Shown here piece by piece: positions 1 through 5,054 of a DNA stretch of 8,088 nt. The stretch is from Anaerolineales bacterium UBA6663. Its GTDB lineage: Bacteria > Chloroflexota > Anaerolineae > Anaerolineales > UBA6663. The notes under the pieces were generated by a model, which worked only from the letters and a program-made list of their open reading frames with translations, made no database searches and was not told the DNA's origin. The first letter of the stretch is position 1. The number at the start of each line of letters is the position of its first letter. The position numbers were made by a program, and so were the translations under genes. Location of the stretch: NCBI GenBank assembly GCA_002455335.1, contig DKKP01000106.1:18192-26279 (forward strand). Reading direction: 5' to 3'.

Positions 1-375
1 GGCGCCCGTCGAGAGCCAGTCGTACAGTTCTGGCGCGCGCGGGGTCTGTCGCGCCAGAGCGCTGAGCCAGGCTTGCGGCACAGGCGTGCCGGCGAGCCAC
101 GGCAGCAGCGAGTAGCGCAGCGCCGCGTACGTCAGCGGGCTGCCGGGGAGATGCGCCAGGGGGAAGCGCAGGATGCGGACACCGGCATGCTGTTCGGTCC
201 GCTCTGGAGAGCGTCGTGCCCTGGGGTTCGATGCCGCATCGCCATCGAGCGCATCGGTCGTCGCCACTGACACGCTGTGGCCGGCGGCGGCCAGGCGCCG
301 CGCGATGGCGAGCAACCAGCGCTCGCTGCCGCTCGCCGCCGGCCAGAACCGCTGATTGACGATCAGGATCCGCAT
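1..375 (-). CDS. GT4-family glycosyltransferase, N-terminal part (cut by window start)
   Basis: The frame is open from ATG at 375 to the window edge, giving the first 125 residues. It begins MRILIVNQRFWP, the usual first beta strand and loop of the N-terminal Rossmann domain of GT4 enzymes, with SGSE at 15-18 in place of the commoner GGAE acceptor-side loop. RRLAAAGHSV (27-34 region), a GVRILRFPL strand (65-73) and HLPGSP (75-80) match the neighbouring gene at 380-1660 block by block, so the two are tandem paralogues. The nucleotide-sugar-binding C-terminal domain lies outside the window, so donor and catalytic residues cannot be judged. The start lies four bases after the stop of the upstream gene, and a GGGGTG sequence ends ten bases before it, supporting this ATG and a shared transcript. 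Family assignment is firm; the sugar is unknown. Confidence 0.88.
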   Translation of the reverse strand, partial: MRILIVNQRFWPAASGSERWLLAIARRLAAAGHSVSVATTDALDGDAASNPRARRSPERTEQHAGVRILRFPLAHLPGSPLTYAALRYSLLPWLAGTPVPQAWLSALARQTPRAPELYDWLSTGA

Positions 376-379
376 TCGG

Positions 380-1660
380 CTAATTCACCCCGGCCACGAG
401 GCCCTGATAGGCGGCCCTGACGCGCGCATACGCGTGAGCCCAGGTATAGCGCGCAAGCACCTTGGCGCGTCCGGCGGCGCCGAGGGCGGCCCGGCGTGCG
501 GGATCATCGAGCAGACCGGCGAGAGCGTCCGCGAGCGCCTCGGCATCGCCAAAGGGGACGAGCAAGCCATCGACGCCGTCCGCGATCACCTCGTCCATCG
601 CCCAGGCGCGCGCACCGATGACGGGTTTGCCCGCCAGCCAGGCTTCGAGGTAGACGATGCCAAACGAATCGGTGCGCGACGGCATGGCCAGGACGTCGGC
701 CGCGGCCAGCAGATCGCGTTTCTCCTCCTCGGTGATCACACCGAGCACGCGCACGTTCGCGCGGACCGAGTCGGGTTGCCGGGCGAAAAACGTCTCAAAA
801 ACCGGCACGCGGTTCCCGGCCATAACGAGCGTCACGGGTTTGCCGCGCTCAGCCAGATGCGCGATCGCTTGAACGACCTGGATGGCGCCCTTGTCGGGCA
901 ACATCGTCGCCAGAAAGGCCACGATCGGCCCCGCCAGGCCGTGGCGCGCGCGGAAGGCCGCAGCGTCGCCGGTCGCGGCGTCCGCCGGCTCGACGCCGGG
1001 GCTGGCCACGCTGAGCCGTTCGGCCGGGATGCCGCGTGCGATGTAGTATGACCGTTCGGATTCGGTGATGGTGATGACGTGATCGGCGCGCGCCACGAGC
1101 GCCAGTTGATGGCGCATCGTATAGTAACGACTGACCTTATCGGCGCCGGGTTTGGCCTCGGCCCCAAGGTGCGTCAGCGGATACACGACGTGGGGCGCAC
1201 CGAGGCGTCTGGCCAGCATCTGCCCGGCTGCGACAAAGGGCTCGTACAGCACGGCCATACCCGCGATCAAATCGAAGCGCTCCGCCGTCGTGGCCGCCCA
1301 GCGCCACAGATCGGGCACCCAGGGCGTGTAGCGGCTGAGCCGGAGCGACGCATCTACCGGGATCCAGCGGCTGAGGTTGAAGAACAGGTGGTAGCGCCAC
1401 AGGCTGTAACTGAAGGGCGACCCCGGAAGATGGTGCAGCGGAAAGCGCAGGATCCTCACCCCGCGGTGTTCGGCCTCGCGCACGGTGAGCCGTGCAGCGC
1501 GCGGATCCCAGTGCGCGGTTGGCTCGAGTGCGTCGCTCGTCGCGACGGTTACCGAGTGGCCATCAGCCGCCAGCCGGGCCGAGAACTCCTGTAGGTACGC
1601 TTCGCCCCCGCCCAGCCCGGGCCAATAACGATGATGGAGATGGAGGATACGCAGTCCCAC
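380..1660 (-). CDS. GT4-family glycosyltransferase (426 aa)
   Basis: Likely a cytoplasmic retaining glycosyltransferase that moves a sugar from a nucleotide donor to a growing glycan. The N-terminal domain starts GLRILHLHHRYWPG and carries the GGGE loop at 17-20. The C-terminal domain has an FLATMLPDKG strand and loop at 249-258, where most relatives have GR followed by K; here the arginine position is threonine while K257 remains. The E-x7-E site reads TDSFGIVYLEAW, with D331 and E339, so the first acidic residue is Asp. ARAWAMDEVI and GVDGLLVPFGD follow as usual. At 426 residues the length fits the family. The frame stays open upstream to 1882, but GTG at 1660 is chosen because homology to the downstream paralogue begins there and a longer form would run into the divergent gene at 1813. 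It is first in a leftward unit. Acceptor and donor are unknown. Confidence 0.9.
   Translation of the reverse strand: MGLRILHLHHRYWPGLGGGEAYLQEFSARLAADGHSVTVATSDALEPTAHWDPRAARLTVREAEHRGVRILRFPLHHLPGSPFSYSLWRYHLFFNLSRWIPVDASLRLSRYTPWVPDLWRWAATTAERFDLIAGMAVLYEPFVAAGQMLARRLGAPHVVYPLTHLGAEAKPGADKVSRYYTMRHQLALVARADHVITITESERSYYIARGIPAERLSVASPGVEPADAATGDAAAFRARHGLAGPIVAFLATMLPDKGAIQVVQAIAHLAERGKPVTLVMAGNRVPVFETFFARQPDSVRANVRVLGVITEEEKRDLLAAADVLAMPSRTDSFGIVYLEAWLAGKPVIGARAWAMDEVIADGVDGLLVPFGDAEALADALAGLLDDPARRAALGAAGRAKVLARYTWAHAYARVRAAYQGLVAGVN
386..391 (-). promoter_or_regulatory. Ribosome binding site for the GT4 gene starting at 375
   Basis: On the minus strand this reads GGGGTG, a Shine-Dalgarno-like run with ten bases to the ATG at 375. 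It lies inside the last codons of the upstream gene, so the downstream gene is probably translated by ribosomes finishing the first. It supports ATG 375 as the start. Confidence 0.45.
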
Positions 1661-1670
1661 GGCAGCCTGG

Positions 1671-1679
1671 AGTGTACCA
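1671..1679 (-). promoter_or_regulatory. Putative extended -10 promoter for the leftward GT4 genes
   Basis: The minus strand reads TGGTACACT, that is TG-n-TACACT, an extended -10 pattern. No good -35 hexamer lies 16-18 bases upstream. Ten bases separate it from the GTG at 1660, so transcription would start only a few bases before the start codon and the message would be nearly leaderless. This rests on consensus matching alone. Confidence 0.4.
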
Positions 1680-1687
1680 GGATCGTG

Positions 1688-1699
1688 CGTGCAAGCACG
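1688..1699. repeat. Short inverted repeat in the divergent intergenic region
   Basis: CGTGCAAGCACG is a perfect 5-bp inverted repeat (CGTGC/GCACG) around AA. It is nested in a second inverted pair, GATCG at 1681-1685 and CGATC at 1706-1710. It sits where the -35 region of the leftward promoter would be, so it could be an operator half-site pair. Repeats this short are frequent by chance at high GC. Confidence 0.35.
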
Positions 1700-1748
1700 T
1701 CTTTGCGATCCCGCGCCGCGGCATGCCCCGCCGATGCTCAGCCCACTG

Positions 1749-1757
1749 TGGTATCCT
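1749..1757 (+). promoter_or_regulatory. Putative extended -10 promoter for the rightward four-gene unit
   Basis: TGGTATCCT matches the extended -10 pattern TG-n-TATnnT and mirrors the TGGTACACT facing the other way at 1671-1679. No clear -35 box is seen. The expected transcription start near 1764 gives a leader of about 50 bases before ATG 1813. Confidence 0.4.
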
Positions 1758-1770
1758 GCGGGCGCGAGCA

Positions 1771-1784
1771 CGGCTCCTGAGCCG
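1771..1784. repeat. Palindrome in the leader of the rightward unit
   Basis: CGGCTCCTGAGCCG is a 6-bp inverted repeat (CGGCTC/GAGCCG) with a 2-base centre. It lies about 7-20 bases after the predicted start site of the rightward promoter, where it could be a repressor operator. As RNA its two-base loop is too tight for a stable hairpin without losing the top pair. Confidence 0.35.
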
Positions 1785-1812
1785 GTCGATTCGAGTGAGA
1801 CGAGCCAATCCG

Positions 1813-2277
1813 ATGGACGAAATGGACCCTGTTGAGGCAGCGCGGAACGCGGCAGTGGCGCGTCGCCATGTTGTGGAGTCAACCGGCGCGTTGAGCGAGG
1901 ACCCGTTCAGGGCTGGTTCGGGCGCGCCCGGCGGCGGAGCCTACAGCCCCAGGCTCTACTTCCACCTGTCCGGCGCCAATCTCAGCCTGAGCCAGATTGG
2001 GCGTAACGAGACGACGCAGGTGCCCTCGACCGTGCCCTTGCTGGGCGGCGTCATCGACCGACTCAAAGCCGCGGTGCACGAGCTCGCCCTGAACTACGTG
2101 CGCCGTCTGGCCGAGCGCCAGATGTCCATGAACGTCAGTCTTGTGCGCGTCCTCAACGAGGTCGTGGCTCAGACTCAGCACGATCACCAGGGTCAGATAC
2201 GGGCCCTCGAGGCGCGGGTGCAGGCTCTCGAAGCTCGAGTGACGGAGCTCGAGGCAACGCTCGCGCGGCGGTCATGA
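1813..2277 (+). CDS. Small helical/coiled-coil protein A, glycosyltransferase-associated (154 aa)
   Basis: No enzyme fold is recognisable. The N-terminal part (1-45) is polar with an Ala/Arg-rich helix (DPVEAARNAAVARRH) and then Gly-rich. A short strand-like patch follows (YFHLSGANLSLSQIG, about 49-63). Residues 80-118 form a predicted amphipathic helical core with R83, K85, H89, Y95, V96, R102, Q103, N107 and L110. Residues about 117-153 are a coiled coil with LEARV-type heptads. The core aligns without gaps with the protein at 3433-3888. There is no signal peptide or membrane segment, so it is probably cytoplasmic. Its stop overlaps the next start (ATGA), so it is coupled to the GT4 enzyme. 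ATG 1813 is preferred; ATG 1822 or GTG 1795 are possible, and no strong ribosome site separates them. A scaffold, oligomerisation or docking subunit is my inference. Confidence 0.78.
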   Translation: MDEMDPVEAARNAAVARRHVVESTGALSEDPFRAGSGAPGGGAYSPRLYFHLSGANLSLSQIGRNETTQVPSTVPLLGGVIDRLKAAVHELALNYVRRLAERQMSMNVSLVRVLNEVVAQTQHDHQGQIRALEARVQALEARVTELEATLARRS

Positions 2278-3443
2278 TGCGTCTGGCGCTGGTTCTTCCA
2301 CGGTACGGTCCCAAGATCCTCGGCGGCGCCGAGACGACGGCCCGGGACATGGCCGAACAACTGGTGCGCCGGGGCCACACAGTCACAGCGCTGACGACGT
2401 GCATCCGCGATTACGCGACCTGGCAGAATGTCGACCCGGCGGGCACAGAGGTCGTTAACGGCGTGACCGTCGAGCGCTTCCCGATCCGTCCAGGCTGGCG
2501 AACGCCCACGACGGAAGCGCTCAGCGGCCGTCTGCCCTCAGCGACGACCGACGAACAATACGATTGGGTCCACCACCAGGCGCATGCGCCTGGCCTTTAC
2601 CGCAAACTGATCGCCGACGGTCAGCGTTACGACCTGATCTTCTTCATACCCTACCTGTACACGACCGCCTATTACGGCTCAGCGCTTGTCAACGAGCGTG
2701 CCGTGATCTGGCCCTGTCTTCACAACGAACTTTTCGCCCATCTACACCCCACCCGGGCCATGTTGGCTGCGGCGCGGGGCGTGCTCTTCAATTCACGAGC
2801 CGAGCAGGACCTGGCGCACCAACTCGGCGCGCAAAACCCACGCGAGTTTGTGGTCGGCGTTGGGATCGATGAGCGTGTCGGTGACGCCCACCGCTTCCGC
2901 TCAGCGCAGCGGCTGGCCGAGCCCTACCTGATCTACGCCGGGCGACTTGAAGAGGCCAAGAACGTCCACGCCCTCGTCGAGTACTTCAGCGCGTACAAGC
3001 AGACCCGTGGCGGAGACCTGAAGTTGGTGCTGACTGGCGACGGCGCGTTGCGAAACGCGATCTCGCATCCGGATCTGGTGTTCACGGGGTATCTCTCTGA
3101 TCAGATGCTCCAGGATGCCATCGCCGGCGCGGTCGCCCTGTGCCAACCGTCGCTGATGGAAAGTTTCTCCATCGTGATCATGCAGGCCTGGATCCTGGGC
3201 GTACCCGTCTTGGTGCACGCCGGCTGCGCCGTGACGACAGAGCATGTGCAGGCCGGCCAGGGCGGTCTGACCTTTGCCGACGCCACGAGCTTCGCGCGCT
3301 CGGTGGATGCGCTGGTCGGCGATCAGGGATTACGCGCCCGCCTGGGTGCGCAGGGTGGTCAGTACGCCCGGGCCGAATACAGCTGGCAGGCCGTTACTGA
3401 TCGGATGGAAGCCGCGCTCGAGGCATGGAAACATGACGACTGA
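2274..3443 (+). CDS. GT4-family glycosyltransferase B (389 aa)
   Basis: A GT-B fold enzyme probably acting in the cytoplasm on a lipid-linked glycan. The N-terminal domain begins MMRLALVLPRYGP with the GGAE loop at 17-20 followed by TTARDMAEQLVRRGH. The C-terminal domain starts with YAGRLEEAKN (G223, R224, K229), the phosphate-binding pair of GT4 enzymes, then LVLTGDG. The E-x7-E site is ESFSIVIMQAW: E296 is present but the second Glu is Gln at 304. That second Glu normally contacts the donor ribose, so donor binding may differ. AGCAVTTEHV follows as the loop near the end of the donor site. The start overlaps the previous stop by four bases (ATGA); ATG 2277 is the next option and would remove one residue. 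The gene end overlaps the next one by eleven bases. Sugar specificity is unknown. Confidence 0.92.
   Translation: MMRLALVLPRYGPKILGGAETTARDMAEQLVRRGHTVTALTTCIRDYATWQNVDPAGTEVVNGVTVERFPIRPGWRTPTTEALSGRLPSATTDEQYDWVHHQAHAPGLYRKLIADGQRYDLIFFIPYLYTTAYYGSALVNERAVIWPCLHNELFAHLHPTRAMLAAARGVLFNSRAEQDLAHQLGAQNPREFVVGVGIDERVGDAHRFRSAQRLAEPYLIYAGRLEEAKNVHALVEYFSAYKQTRGGDLKLVLTGDGALRNAISHPDLVFTGYLSDQMLQDAIAGAVALCQPSLMESFSIVIMQAWILGVPVLVHAGCAVTTEHVQAGQGGLTFADATSFARSVDALVGDQGLRARLGAQGGQYARAEYSWQAVTDRMEAALEAWKHDD
3420..3423 (+). promoter_or_regulatory. Ribosome binding site for helical protein C
   Basis: GAGG with nine bases to ATG 3433, lying inside the last codons of the preceding GT4 gene. The frame is open much further upstream, and this site helps place the start at 3433. 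Confidence 0.45.
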
Positions 3444-3888
3444 ACAACGCTGGTTTTCGGTGGGTGCGCCCGGATATGACGCCGCTGACATTCAGGCGCG
3501 GGTGGTGCGCCGGATGCACGAGCGGACACCCGGGGGCCTTGTCGAACGACAACCGGCCACGGGTTTTGCGGCGGTGCGCGAGGCCTTGGCCGCGCTCGAA
3601 GATCCCCTCGAGGATTTGGCCGTACAGGTCTCGGTCCGCGATGAGCGCCTGCCGATCGGCAACAGCCTCTGGAATCGGATGAAGGTGCCTTTCCATCAGC
3701 TTTCGGCGCTCTACGTCAACGATCTGGCCGGCCGCCAGACCGTGATCAATGTCGGTCTTGCCGATGTGCTCGATGAGTTAATCGACCGCCTGGAGACGAC
3801 GGCCCAGGAGCGCGATCGTGAGATCGAGGCGCTGAAAAGCGAGATCGCGCGCCTGAGCGAACTGGTTGCTCAGCTCTCTGCCAGGTGA
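3433..3888 (+). CDS. Small helical/coiled-coil protein C, paralogue of A (151 aa)
   Basis: A non-enzymatic-looking protein. The N-terminus (MTTEQRWFSVGAPGYDAADI, then ARVVRRMHER) suggests a short strand plus an Arg-rich helix. Residues 79-117 form the core shared with protein A: R82, K84, H88, L90, Y94, V95, L98, A99, R101, Q102, N106, V107, L109, V112, L113 and E115 are identical, 16 of 39 positions by hand alignment. Residues about 112-148 are a coiled coil rich in E, R and L (REIEALKSEIARLSELVAQL). No signal peptide or membrane span is seen. It lies between two GT4 genes, starting eleven bases inside the first and ending seven bases before the second. The start at 3433 follows from the GAGG site and from where the recognisable protein begins. 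I infer a partner subunit for a neighbouring glycosyltransferase; function is not established. Confidence 0.8.
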   Translation: MTTEQRWFSVGAPGYDAADIQARVVRRMHERTPGGLVERQPATGFAAVREALAALEDPLEDLAVQVSVRDERLPIGNSLWNRMKVPFHQLSALYVNDLAGRQTVINVGLADVLDELIDRLETTAQERDREIEALKSEIARLSELVAQLSAR

Positions 3889-3889
3889 T
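3883..3889 (+). promoter_or_regulatory. Ribosome binding site deciding the start of GT4 D
   Basis: AGGTGAT, a good Shine-Dalgarno match that contains the TGA stop of the previous gene, with six bases to ATG 3896. It favours ATG 3896 over the in-frame ATG at 3866, which would overlap protein C by 23 bases. Confidence 0.6.
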
Positions 3890-3895
3890 CCGAAC

Positions 3896-4996
3896 ATGCC
3901 GCCCGTCGTTCATCAGATCGTCCCCAATTTCGCCTTTGCCGACGCAGTCGGCAACCAGATCCTGGCCACACGAGATCTGCTCACCCGGCTCGGCTGCGAG
4001 ACCCAAATCTACGCCGATCATTGGGATCCGCGTCTGAGCAGTCTGGTCAGGCCCACGGCTGATTATCTGAGCCGGCAGGCGCAGGAGCACTGGCTCATCC
4101 TGCATTATTGTATCTGTGGCCACGCCAACCACGTCGCCCGTGAGACCAGCGGGAACCTCGTGACGTACTATCACAACGTCACACCGGCGCGCTTCTTCTT
4201 CGGCTACGAACCAGCCGCGGCCGCGTGTTGCGGCCAGGCAAGGCGCCAGCTCAAAGGCTTCGTCGGCCATGGCGCAACGATCGCCGCCTCAGACTACAAC
4301 CGCGCCGAGCTAGAGTCGTTTGGGTTCTCCGTCAAGGCCGTCGCGCCCTACATCCTCAAGCTGGAGCATCTGCACGCCGGGTTGAACACGCCTGGCAGCG
4401 AAGCGTTGCGCGCACGCTTCACGGCGCCGGACCTGAAGACCTGGGTCTACGTCGGCCGTATCGCACCAAACAAGCGGGTCGAGGAAGTGGTGCGCGCCTT
4501 CCATGTCTATCACAACCAGATCGAGCCGCGATCCCGGCTGCTCTTGGTGGGCAGCCGACCAGCCGGCAGATACAGCGATGAGATTGCGGCGTTGATCGCC
4601 CGGCTCGATCTCCAAGACTCGGTCATCTTTCCGGGGTTGTTCCCGGCCGAGTCGCTTGGCGTGTTTTACGAACTGGCCGATGTCTACGTCTCGCTCAGCG
4701 AGCACGAAGGGTTCTGCGTGCCCCTGGTCGAGGCCATGAGTTTTGGCGTCCCGATCCTGGCGTTCGACTCCACGGCTGTGCCGGGAACACTGGGGGGCTC
4801 AGGCGTGTTGTTGCATCGCAAGGAGCCACAGGTCGTGGCCGAAGTGGCTCATGAGGTGATCGGCAATCACGGGCTGCGGACCGCGATCGTCGGTCGGCAG
4901 CGGGAACGGCTGACAGATTTCGAACCCGGCGCGATGCGTGCGCAACTCCATAAGGCCCTGATCGCGGCGGGCATCCCGTTGCCGCCGCAAGATTGA
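3896..4996 (+). CDS. GT4-family glycosyltransferase D (366 aa)
   Basis: The most canonical GT4 enzyme of the window. The N-terminal domain starts PPVVHQIVPNFAFADAVGN, where an 'AVGN' loop replaces GGAE, a form I recall from GT4 enzymes of O-antigen and exopolysaccharide clusters. YYHNVTPARFFFGYEP at 91-106 is another hallmark of that group. The C-terminal domain carries YVGRIAPNKR (G187, R188, K193), LLLVGS, and EHEGFCVPLVEAM with E271 and E279 at the right E-x7-E spacing, followed by FGVPILAF. No membrane segment is seen. It probably adds a hexose or mannose-like unit to a cytoplasmic lipid-linked glycan; the sugar cannot be read from sequence. It is the last gene of the rightward unit, seven bases after protein C, and faces the GT2 gene tail to tail. 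Confidence 0.93.
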   Translation: MPPVVHQIVPNFAFADAVGNQILATRDLLTRLGCETQIYADHWDPRLSSLVRPTADYLSRQAQEHWLILHYCICGHANHVARETSGNLVTYYHNVTPARFFFGYEPAAAACCGQARRQLKGFVGHGATIAASDYNRAELESFGFSVKAVAPYILKLEHLHAGLNTPGSEALRARFTAPDLKTWVYVGRIAPNKRVEEVVRAFHVYHNQIEPRSRLLLVGSRPAGRYSDEIAALIARLDLQDSVIFPGLFPAESLGVFYELADVYVSLSEHEGFCVPLVEAMSFGVPILAFDSTAVPGTLGGSGVLLHRKEPQVVAEVAHEVIGNHGLRTAIVGRQRERLTDFEPGAMRAQLHKALIAAGIPLPPQD

Positions 4997-5054
4997 TCCG
5001 GTGAAGCGCTGGGCCTCCGCGCAGCCGCACACATCTGACCCACGCACCGCCGAC
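4997..5054. other. Convergent intergenic gap without a clear terminator
   Basis: These 58 bases lie between two stop codons facing each other. The best inverted repeat is GCTG/CAGC in the left half, only four pairs around a ten-base loop, and no T-rich tract follows on either strand. Termination here may depend on Rho, or transcripts may read into each other. Confidence 0.5.

Noticed and set aside
356..1051. Long open frame on the plus strand opposite the leftward GT4 gene
   Set aside because: Its translation has no recognisable domain and is rich in Arg, Gly, Asp and His as expected for the antisense of a high-GC gene. The minus-strand frame has clear GT4 motifs over the same bases.
1720..1727. 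GGCATGCC palindrome in the divergent intergenic region
   Set aside because: An eight-base GC-rich palindrome is common by chance at this base composition and has no placement relative to a promoter that would favour a function.
1492..1812. Upstream extension of helical protein A to an ATG at 1492
   Set aside because: It would overlap the leftward GT4 gene by over 160 bases, its translation is Arg/Pro-rich antisense-like sequence, and the conserved features all lie after 1813.
1661..1882. N-terminal extension of the leftward GT4 gene to an ATG at 1882
   Set aside because: The extra 74 residues are low in order and unlike any GT4 N-terminus, and they would cross the promoter region and overlap the start of the divergent gene at 1813.
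2206..2268. DNA repeat of about 21 bases (three units) at the end of gene A
   Set aside because: It follows from the heptad repeat of the coiled coil (LEARV-type units) and is imperfect at DNA level, so it is coding structure and not a separate element.
3746..4270. Minus-strand open frame across the protein C / GT4 D junction
   Set aside because: It runs antisense to the ends of two well-supported genes, has no ribosome site, and shows no motif.
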